Below, one piece after another: positions 1 to 5,692 of a DNA stretch of 5,773 nt. The stretch spans positions 1-5,773 of the forward strand of contig JAAUPU010000235.1 in assembly GCA_012032975.1 (NCBI GenBank), given 5' to 3'. The number at the start of each line of letters is the position of its first letter. Position 1 is the first letter of the stretch. The stretch comes from Caldilineaceae bacterium. Its GTDB lineage: Bacteria > Chloroflexota > Anaerolineae > Caldilineales > Caldilineaceae. Made by a program: the position numbers and the translations under genes. The notes beneath the pieces were generated by a model. The model was not told where the DNA came from, ran no database searches, and was given only the letters and a program-made list of their open reading frames with translations.

Positions 1-324
1 GTGTGCTCGGATTGCTCCAGCAGATCGATTTCAAGTCGCATTGTCCTGCGTCCAGAAGCGCAGAGAATCCGCAAAGTCGCAAAGCGAGTCACCCTTCATT
101 AGTTCGACAAGCGCTGCACCTTGTTCACGGGCGATCTGGACGATGGTGTTGCGCAAGATTTCATGGACGCGCTCGCTACCGAATTCGGCGGCCAATGCAT
201 CGATAACCGGCGCAAGGATGCGCGCTTCCACCTCACGACGGGTTAGCACGCCGATCCGGGCGTTCAGTTGGTCCGGCACTGGGGCGGAAGCTGATTCCAT
301 TTGATGGTTCGTTTGTTTATCCAC
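1..324 (-). CDS. ATC hydrolase-like protein (L-2-amino-thiazoline-4-carboxylate hydrolase family), N-terminal part, frameshifted
   Basis: The N-terminal ~107 residues of a minus-strand gene whose 3' end lies beyond base 1. I recognise the family by the block [20 protein letters not shown], then EFG, a second helix with REQGAAL, and finally [13 protein letters not shown]. The family is named for hydrolysis of L-2-amino-thiazoline-4-carboxylate toward cysteine, although most members are uncharacterised. I chose a GTG start at 324-322 because AAGGAAGGG (340-332) sits seven bases upstream; an alternative GTG at 369 lacks such a site. The frame hits TGA at 33-31, but dropping one base (about position 36) continues it as [11 protein letters not shown] to the window edge, which is how I remember the family continuing (an ALEIEVLEQ-like stretch). 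The break is therefore a one-base insertion, probably a sequence error. It is divergent from the sulfurtransferase gene. The family call is from memory of conserved motifs; substrate specificity is unknown. Confidence 0.68.
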
Positions 325-331
325 AGGTATA

Positions 332-340
332 CCCTTCCTT
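332..340 (-). promoter_or_regulatory. Ribosome binding site deciding the ATC hydrolase start
   Basis: AAGGAAGGG on the minus strand lies seven bases before the GTG at 324-322. This favours that GTG over the GTG at 369-367, which would add a 15-residue leader ([15 protein letters not shown]) that does not resemble the family. Confidence 0.55.
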
Positions 341-391
341 CCGTAAGCGTATCTCACGAACGCCCTCACTCGGCCTGGTTTCGCCTGAGGG

Positions 392-405
392 AGCTAACGT
401 TTACT
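392..405. promoter_or_regulatory. Imperfect operator-like palindrome centred on AACGTT (tentative)
   Basis: AGCTAACGTTTACT is an imperfect palindrome with a central CG (5 of 7 base pairs match). LacI-type regulators commonly bind sites of this shape. On the minus strand it overlaps TATAGT (408-403), a possible -10 of the ATC hydrolase gene, although the TTGACA at 426-421 lies only 12 bases upstream of it, too close for an ordinary sigma-70 promoter. No regulator gene is in the window, so this is a weak, shape-based call. Confidence 0.25.
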
Positions 406-463
406 ATAGTTCTTGGCGAATGTCAACGACGTCTGATGATGGGTGGTTTTGTTCCGGTTCGGC

Positions 464-469
464 TATAAT
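464..469 (+). promoter_or_regulatory. Probable -10 element for the sulfurtransferase gene
   Basis: A perfect TATAAT lies 90 bases upstream of the ATG at 560 in the divergent intergenic region. No good TTGACA-like -35 is present at 16-18 bases (the sequence there is G/T-rich, around 440-447), and there is no extended TG. The promoter would be either weak or activator-dependent. The predicted leader would be about 80 bases and contains the CAGACGTCTG palindrome. Confidence 0.45.
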
Positions 470-491
470 GGACCCAAATTATCTCCTGTGG

Positions 492-501
492 CAGACGTCT
501 G
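492..501. promoter_or_regulatory. Perfect 10-bp palindrome CAGACGTCTG in the leader region
   Basis: CAGACGTCTG is fully self-complementary and sits 22 bases after the TATAAT. The 10-mer GACGTCTGAT occurs here (494-503) and again at 428-437 upstream of the same promoter, so two copies flank the -10 at 66-base spacing. CAGACGTC recurs at 2822-2829 before the oxidoreductase gene. This is compatible with a regulator site but unproven. Confidence 0.3.
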
Positions 502-559
502 ATCCCGTCGATGTCAGGCAATTGAGGCTGCCGCCATCTTGAAAATCAAGGAGCAATCC

Positions 560-1375
560 ATGTCCAATGAGTCGGAGTCCATTCTCTCGGAGCAGACCGC
601 ACGGCTGCGTGTGCCCGGTCCCATCGTCAACAGCGAGTGGCTTGCCGAACAGATCGACCACCCAGATCTTCGCATCCTGGATGTTCGCCCTCCTGAACAA
701 TATGCTGCCGGTCATCTTCCCAACGCAGTCCAGGTAAACATCGCCGAATTGAGCGGCGTGGTCGATGGCGTACCTGGGATGTTGCTCCCAGCCGAACCGT
801 TCGCGGCCAGAATGGGAATCTTGGGTGTGGATGAGAACAAGGCTGTCGTGATCTACGATGGCAACTGGGGAATGCCGTCCGCACGCGTGCTTTGGAGCCT
901 GGCGCGTTATGGCCATGACAATGCGGCCGCGCTGAACGGCAACTTTGAACTCTGGCGTCAGCAGGGACACGCGTGGACGCCCCATGCATTTGTGCCGCCC
1001 CGCAGTCACTTTACGCCTCGACCGGTCGAAGAGCGGCTTGCCACGCGCGACTGGCTGCTGGCTCGGATGGGCGACGATGACCTAGTCGTGATCGATACGC
1101 GCACTGCGTTGGAGTACGCCCAGGGCCATCTGCCCGATGCACTTTCCTGGGATTGGATGAATGCGTTGTCCCAGGGGCAGCCGCAGATCCATCGCGATCT
1201 CGATGCGCTGCGCACGGAGCTAGAAAGCATGGGTGTAACGCCGGATCGGGAGATCGTCACCTATTGTCGTTCCGGTGCACGCGCTGCCCACACCTATTTG
1301 GTGTTGCGGACCCTCGGCTACGAACGCGTGCGCAACTATGATGGTTCGTGGCTGGAATGGTCGCTATACGGATAG
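560..1375 (+). CDS. Two-domain sulfurtransferase (rhodanese / thiosulfate or 3-mercaptopyruvate sulfurtransferase)
   Basis: Transfers sulfane sulfur from thiosulfate or 3-mercaptopyruvate to an acceptor such as cyanide or a thiol; a cytoplasmic enzyme with no signal peptide. The 271-residue product has the tandem rhodanese layout. The N-terminal domain (about residues 15-130) contains ILDVRPPEQYAAGHLPNAV and the loop YDGNWG, with Asp100 where a catalytic Cys would be, as in the inactive domain of this family. The C-terminal domain (about 155-270) contains VVIDTRTALEYAQGHLPDA and the active-site loop CRSGAR with Cys236. The loop differs from both classic versions (CRKGV and CGSGV), so the sulfur donor is not decided by it. 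ATG 560 is preferred over TTG 539 because AGGAG (549-553) precedes it. This is the only full gene in the window with no frameshift. It ends soon after EWSLYG, slightly earlier than many relatives. It is divergent from the ATC hydrolase gene, which is also sulfur-linked. Confidence 0.9.
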   Translation: MSNESESILSEQTARLRVPGPIVNSEWLAEQIDHPDLRILDVRPPEQYAAGHLPNAVQVNIAELSGVVDGVPGMLLPAEPFAARMGILGVDENKAVVIYDGNWGMPSARVLWSLARYGHDNAAALNGNFELWRQQGHAWTPHAFVPPRSHFTPRPVEERLATRDWLLARMGDDDLVVIDTRTALEYAQGHLPDALSWDWMNALSQGQPQIHRDLDALRTELESMGVTPDREIVTYCRSGARAAHTYLVLRTLGYERVRNYDGSWLEWSLYG

Positions 1376-1463
1376 ACGCCGTTCAAGAATCGCGAAATTG
1401 CCCCGCACAGCCAATCGTTTTCGCCAGCCCACTACGGCCAATATCAACTGCCTGCCAATATCA

Positions 1464-1470
1464 GAGGAGG
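1464..1470 (+). promoter_or_regulatory. Strong ribosome binding site of the dehydratase gene
   Basis: GAGGAGG lies four bases before ATG 1475. The 99-base gap after the sulfurtransferase stop otherwise shows no clear terminator or promoter, so transcriptional linkage to the upstream gene is possible. Confidence 0.6.
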
Positions 1471-1474
1471 AGCC

Positions 1475-2660
1475 ATGAAGATCACCGCTGTACGCGTTTT
1501 TCAGGTTGAAGGCGTGATGGAGCATGAAGGCGAGTTCTGGGAAGAGCGCCTGGTGCGACCGCTGGACATCTATCCAGAACACAAAGAAGAGGGCGCTGGA
1601 TGGCTTGGGAAGGTTGGCGACAACCACTATCGTATCATCGCCAACTTTGTAGAGATCGAAACCGACGACGGTGTTACCGGCATTGGCGGTCCCATGCCGT
1701 CGGAGCAGGCCTACGTCATCGCGACCCAACTGACCCCACTGTTGATCGGCCACGACCCGCTGGCCACCGAGCGGATCTGGGACCGGATGTATCGCGCCAT
1801 GGTCCACGGTCGCAAGGGTGTCACCATGATGGCCATCAGCGTGGTCGATTGTGCGTTGTGGGATTGAAACGCAAATGGGCCAATGCCCCTGTCTATCGTC
1901 TGCTGGGCGGCCCGACCCGTGAGACCATCCCCGCCTATGCCAGCATGTTGGGCTATTCGCTCGACCCCGAATTGGTGCAGGAGCGCGCACAAGAGGTCGT
2001 CCGCCAGGGTTACGGCGCCACCAAATGGTTTTTCCGCGATGGTCCGACCGACGGCGTGGCCGGAATGCATCGCAATCTGCGCCTGGTGCGCACATTGCGC
2101 GAATCGGTCGGGCCAGATGTGGACATCATGCTCGATGCCTGGATGAGCTGGGATGTGCCCTACACCATCCAGATGGCGGCGCGCATGGAGGAGTATATGC
2201 CCCGCTGGATCGAAGAGCCGGTGCTGCCAGACAAGATCGCGCAATACGCCGAGATCCGTCGCAACGTGCGCGTGCCGATCTCTGGCGGTGAACACGAATA
2301 CACGCGCTGGGGCCTCAAGGCGTTGATGGACGCGGGCGCCTGCGATGTATTGCAGCCCGACATTTACTGGGCCGGCGGCATCTCGGAGATGATGAAAATC
2401 TGCGCGCTGGCTTCGGCCTATGACCTGCCCATCATCCTCACGGCCATTCTACACCGGCCAGCGCGCATCTGATCGCGGCCTGGCCACAGACCACCTGTCC
2501 GTTGCTTGAATTCCTGGTCAAATGGAACGCCATCCACCAATTCTTCCTGGCCTATCCGGTCGTGCCGGTCAACGGCGTGGTGACGCTTTCCGACCGGCCC
2601 GGCATCGGTATGGAACTGGACGACGCCAAGATCGACAAGCGCACCGAGTTAAGCTTTTGA
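1475..2660 (+). CDS. Enolase-superfamily sugar-acid dehydratase, rhamnonate dehydratase-like, two frameshifts
   Basis: Mg2+-dependent dehydratase that would convert an aldonic or uronic acid sugar to a 2-keto-3-deoxy acid. After repair the product is 395 residues: an N-terminal capping domain (about 1-125) and a C-terminal barrel. The motifs follow L-rhamnonate dehydratase in spacing. Metal ligands would be Asp221 (MLDAWMSWDV), Glu247 (WIEEP) and Glu273 (SGGEHEY), then QPDIYWAGG, and the catalytic-type His323 in HGHS. The frame is broken twice by a missing base. At 1864-1865, GAT TGA should read GAT TTG, giving CALWDLKRKWANAP. At about 2439-2440, CTCACGG should read CTCCACGG, giving PIILHGHSTPASAHLIAAWP. 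The true end is the TGA at 2658-2660, after VPVNGVV and GIGMELD. Every key residue is intact, so I think the gene is functional and the breaks are errors. The exact substrate is not determined; mandelate racemase/galactarate-type relatives are alternatives. Confidence 0.85.
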
Positions 2661-2689
2661 TTTAGGCGAATCCAAAACAACAATGCATC

Positions 2690-2745
2690 CACGAATGTCC
2701 ACGAAGAAGCGCGAAATCTTGACCTGTGCTTCGCGTACCTTTGTG
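2690..2745. repeat. Imperfect inverted repeat, dispersed-repeat type
   Basis: CACGAATGTCCACGAAG (2690-2706) pairs with CTTCGCGTACCTTTGTG (2729-2745): 13 of 17 positions are complementary across a 22-base spacer. Text of the type 'cacgaatgtccacgaa ... cttcgtgtaccttcgtgt' is familiar to me from intergenic repeats scattered through Chloroflexota and some other environmental genomes. It starts 30 bases after the dehydratase stop, so it could also act as a weak transcription terminator, although no T-run follows. Confidence 0.45.
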
Positions 2746-2755
2746 TGACTGGTAT

Positions 2756-2805
2756 GTTGACAGTGATTTTCCTGTTGTGGCCTTAGAGCTTGGTGCGTTG
2801 ACAGT
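2756..2805 (+). repeat. Direct repeat GTTGACAGT, two copies
   Basis: GTTGACAGT occurs at 2756-2764 and 2797-2805, 41 bases apart (about four helical turns), upstream of the oxidoreductase gene. Each copy contains the -35 consensus TTGACA, but no TATAAT-like hexamer lies 16-18 bases after either one. They may be paired regulator sites or a promoter with a divergent -10. Confidence 0.3.
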
Positions 2806-2820
2806 TACACACACCAAGCT
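2787..2820. repeat. Perfect 9-bp stem-loop upstream of the oxidoreductase gene
   Basis: AGCTTGGTG (2787-2795) and CACCAAGCT (2812-2820) are exact reverse complements with a 16-base loop, and the loop holds the second GTTGACAGT. No T-run follows, so it is not a textbook terminator. An operator for a dimeric regulator or an mRNA leader structure is possible. Confidence 0.4.
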
Positions 2821-2901
2821 TCAGACGTCCAAGTCACTTCAACGCCCAACCATTCATCTACCGCTCTATCCACACCACTACTAGATTTGCGAGGAAGTAT
2901 C

Positions 2902-4052
2902 ATGTCGAAAAGCGTGCGCGTTGCTGTACTGGGCCTTGGCCAACGCGGGCTTCAACATGTCCGTTCGCTCTGGGGATTGCACCAGGATGGGCTGGCCGAA
3001 ATCGTCGCGCTGGCGGATGCCTTTGACGCCAACATCCAGCCAGAGAAAATTCAGCAATATGTCCCTGGCTTCGAGGCGGGAAACATCCTGCTCACCACTG
3101 ATTTCGCGGCTGTACTCGACGCCAAGCCAGAGGCGATCTACATCTGCATCCCGCCCAATCTCCATGCCGGACAGGTGCTGGCCGCGGCAACGCAGGGATC
3201 CATCTCTTTGTCGAAAAGCCGATGAGCCTCTATCTGGACGAAGCGCTGGAGATGGAAAAGATCATCGCCAACGCGGACATACTCTCCACGGTCGGCTTCC
3301 AGCAACGCTTCGAGACGCGCAACGAAGCCGTCAAATCCTTCCTGGCCGACAAGCAGGTGGTGATGGCGGATTACACCCTCCACGCACCTCTGGAAGCGCA
3401 CAGCGTCAAGCACATGCAAACCGAAACAGTCGGTGGCCCCAAGAATCGGGTTTGGACTGCCAGCCGCGCCTGGTCCGGCGGCACCATGGTCGAAGCGGGC
3501 ATTCACCCGCTCGACCTCTGGCGCTACTGGTTTGGCGATGTCGAATGGGTGCAGGCGAGCTACGTCCATCGCCCGCCAGAGGCGATCATCGACGGCGCGG
3601 ACAACCCCTACGCCTACGACGCCACCTTTGGCTTCGCCAATGGCGCCATCGGCAACTTGACCCTGTCGCGATTGCGCCGCGTCTTTCACAGCGACTTTGC
3701 CCATCGCGTGCTTTGGGACGAAGGCCATCTGCATCTCGACCAGGACGAATTCGTCAGCTACCATTACGACGGCGACTACCCACCGGCCCAACGGCCCGAC
3801 CCGGCCAGCCTGCGCAGCGTGTTGCCGGTTGCACCTGCGCGCAATTCCACCGACGCTATCGCAGACGCATTTGTGCGCGCGATTGCCGAAGATCGCCCAG
3901 AGCTGATTCGCTCGCCCTTTGGCGATGCCATGAACAGCCTCGCCGCAGTGATCGGCGCCAACATCTCCGACGAACTGGGGGGAATGCGCATCCAGCTTCA
4001 TGATCTGTTGAACGCCGACCAGTTCAGCGAACATCGCCGCAAGCCGGAGTGA
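2902..4052 (+). CDS. Gfo/Idh/MocA family NAD(P)-dependent oxidoreductase, frameshifted
   Basis: Oxidises or reduces a sugar, inositol or sugar derivative with NAD(P). The repaired product is 383 residues. The Rossmann domain starts with VAVLGLGQRG (Gly11, Gly13, Gly16) and ends with the family hallmark EKP (Glu105-Lys106-Pro107), whose Lys is normally catalytic. The C-terminal substrate/dimer domain carries GGTMVEAGIHPLDLWRYWFG, with His202 in the usual catalytic-His position and Glu198 where an Asp is more common. The frame breaks near 3195-3198: CAGGGATCC should carry one more G (CAG GGG ATC CAT), giving AATQGIHLFVEKPMSL. As written, the N-terminal part ends at TGA 3223-3225 and the rest appears as a separate frame from ATG 3222. 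ATG 2902 is chosen over TTG 2887 because GAGGAA (2891-2896) precedes it. It is 28 bases from the ceramidase-like gene, suggesting co-transcription. The substrate is unknown. Confidence 0.87.
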
Positions 4053-4070
4053 AGCTGACATGAAACCTAC

Positions 4071-4074
4071 GAGG
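4071..4074 (+). promoter_or_regulatory. Ribosome binding site of the ceramidase-like gene
   Basis: GAGG lies six bases before ATG 4081, inside the 28-base gap that follows the oxidoreductase stop. It supports this start and an operon arrangement without an internal promoter. Confidence 0.5.
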
Positions 4075-4080
4075 TAAGAG

Positions 4081-5519
4081 ATGAGTACAACGCTTCAGAC
4101 CATCCCCTCCGCCGCCGTGCGTTTTGGCGCGGCGCGGGCGGAGATCACGCCACCGGTGGGCATCTATCATCCCATGTGGGGCGCGGCGCGCCATGACCGC
4201 GCCACGGGCGTCCATCGCCCACTCTTTGCGGATGTGATTGCACTGGCGCCGATGGCCGGTGGCGACCCGTTGCTCCAGGTGCAACTGGACATGGTCAACC
4301 TGGAACAGGGGCAATACGATGAGATGGTCGCGGCGATTGGCCAGGCGGCCGGCGTTGCGGCAGATCGCATCATCCTGGCTTTTTCGCACACCCATTCCGG
4401 CGGCCTCTTCAGCCCCAACCGCTTTTCTTTTCCAGGCGGCGAACTGATCCCCGGGTATCTGCAAGATGTGCGCAAGAAACTCGAAGATGCAGCACGCACG
4501 GCCGTCGAACAGCTTCGCCCCGCGTTGCTCACCTATGGCGTGGGTCGTTGCGACCTGGCTGCCAACCGCGACTATTGGGACGATGTCAACAACCTCTACG
4601 CCTGCGGGTTCAACCCAGGCGCAGACAGCGATGACACGCTGATGGTGACCCGCGTCTCGCAACCAGATGGCGCGATCCGCAGCGTGCTGGTCAACTACGC
4701 CTGTCATCCCACCACCCTCGCCTGGGAGAATACGTTGATCAGCCCCGACTATGTGGGCGCGATGCGCGCGGTGGTCGAAGAGGCAACGGGCGTCGATTGC
4801 ATCTTTATGTTGGGTGCGTGCGGCGACCTGGGTGCGCGACGGAGCCACGTGGGCGACACCGAAGTGGCCGACGCCAATGGGCGACAGCTTGGCTATGCGG
4901 CGGCTTCTGTCCTGGCGGCGATGGGGCCAGCCGGCCAGGATTTCGCCTATCGAGGCCCGGTCGTCTCCGGCGCGACGCTGGGCACCTGGGCGCATGTGCC
5001 TTTGACGATGCTCATGCGGCAACATCCCTGCGTTTTGCCGGCGGGAAGCATCTGGTCGATCTGCCTCAGAAGCCGCGCCCCAACGCGGCCGAATTGCAGG
5101 CAGAGATGGCGCACTGGTTGGACCGCCAGCGCGCGGCTGATCAAGACGGCGATGCGGTGGCGGGCCGCGATGCCGGCGCAAAAGCCGAACGGGCGCGGCG
5201 TTGGCTGGGCCGCATCGAGACCTTGCCCACTGGTCCAACCTACCCCTTTCCCTTTTCCATCTATCGTATCGGCGACGGCCTCTGGGTCAGCGTCGGCGGC
5301 GAGCCGTACAACCTGCTCCAGAGTGAATTGCGCCGGCGTTTCCCAGAGATGCCGATTCTCTGCACAGTCTTGGCCGGGGCGATGCAGGTGGCCTATCTGC
5401 TGCCGGAAGATCGCTACGGTCAGGGGCTGTATCAAGAGGAGCCATCGATCCTTGCGCCCGGCTGTCTCGAATTGCTGGCCGACGCCGTCGCGGACCAGAT
5501 TGCCGCGCTTGCGACGTAG
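4081..5519 (+). CDS. Neutral/alkaline ceramidase-like zinc hydrolase, compact cytoplasmic form, frameshifted
   Basis: Belongs to the neutral ceramidase N-terminal domain family, Zn-dependent amidases. The repaired product is 479 residues. It opens with RFGAARAEITPPVG and GVHRPLFADVIAL, the usual family start, then SHTHSGG with His103 and His105, NYACHPTTLAWEN with His209, GACGDLGAR, and GGEPYNLL with Glu408. The spacing His103-His209-Glu408 closely follows the zinc ligands His97, His204 and Glu411 that I recall for Pseudomonas ceramidase; a late Tyr (439 or nearby) could be the fourth. There is no signal peptide and no C-terminal Ig-like domain, unlike secreted ceramidases. One base is missing at 5004-5005 (TTGACG should be TTGGACG), moving the frame to LDDAHAATSLRFAGGKHLVD and on to TAG 5517-5519; without repair a spurious tail runs to 5640. 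Its placement after a sugar oxidoreductase suggests a carbohydrate-derived amide or ester substrate rather than ceramide; this is inference. Confidence 0.82.
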
Positions 5520-5534
5520 CGCACCCACTTCACT

Positions 5535-5569
5535 CGAACTGGGGCGAATCGACGATTCGCCCCAGTTCG
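5535..5569. terminator. Near-perfect 35-base palindrome after the operon (terminator or REP-like element)
   Basis: CGAACTGGGGCGAATCG (5535-5551), a single A (5552), then CGATTCGCCCCAGTTCG (5553-5569): 17-base arms that are exact reverse complements. It begins 15 bases after the ceramidase-like stop. In RNA it would form a very stable GC-rich hairpin, with about 15 pairs after allowing for a loop. The bases after it (TTGCCTCGC) hold no U-run, so intrinsic termination of the classic type is uncertain. Palindromes of the GGGGCGAATCG type are familiar to me as repeated intergenic elements in Chloroflexota. Confidence 0.65.
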
Positions 5570-5635
5570 TTGCCTCGCACCACCCCATCGATCCCATCTG
5601 TGTCCACAAGTACAGCCAACAGGAACGCCGCGCGC

Positions 5636-5641
5636 TATGAT
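5636..5641 (+). promoter_or_regulatory. Possible -10 element before the glucosidase gene
   Basis: TATGAT matches the -10 consensus at five of six positions and lies 51 bases before ATG 5693, after the palindrome that ends the previous operon. No convincing -35 is visible at the right distance, so this is tentative. Confidence 0.25.
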
Positions 5642-5692
5642 CCGTCCAGACAATCGTGGCTGGACCAACGCGGATCTGGGAGGCGGACAAGG

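Noticed and set aside
1859..1870. TGA 1865-1867 as a selenocysteine codon or programmed frameshift
   Set aside because: Similarity resumes in a different frame, so stop readthrough does not help. There is no slippery heptamer or SECIS-like structure evident, and similar breaks affect unrelated genes nearby.
1364..2095. Minus-strand open frame (243 codons) opposite the dehydratase
   Set aside because: No recognisable motif, and it is antisense to well-conserved enolase-superfamily sequence.
2655..2677. AT-rich hairpin at the end of the dehydratase as a terminator
   Set aside because: The stem TTTTGATT/AATCCAAAA needs a bulge, is AT-only at its base and is not followed by a T-run.
2921..4003. 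Plus-strand open frame of 360 codons overlapping the oxidoreductase in another frame
   Set aside because: Composition is Arg/Ser/Pro-rich, while the overlapping frames give GxGxxG, EKP and the conserved His motif; it is a shadow frame.
3222..4052. A separate gene starting at ATG 3222
   Set aside because: The Met is the residue after EKP inside the Rossmann fold of a Gfo/Idh/MocA protein; the preceding frame supplies exactly the missing N-terminal half, so it is one gene split by an indel.
3138..4061. Minus-strand open frame of 307 codons opposite the oxidoreductase
   Set aside because: No motif or credible start context, and it is antisense to a recognised gene.
4060..4077. Five-codon leader peptide (MKPTR) overlapping the ribosome binding site of the ceramidase-like gene
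   Set aside because: Too short and without its own ribosome binding site or any attenuator-like structure; chance occurrence is likely.
4024..5238. Long minus-strand open frame (404 codons) opposite the ceramidase-like gene
   Set aside because: Its translation is Arg/His/Ala-rich with no family motif and runs antisense to a gene with clear zinc-hydrolase motifs; it is an artefact of GC-rich codon usage.
5006..5640. Continuation of the 4081 frame past the missing base, ending at 5640
   Set aside because: After 5005 this frame becomes Arg/Trp/Ser-rich nonsense, while the neighbouring frame keeps the ceramidase-family sequence to 5519 and stops just before the palindrome.
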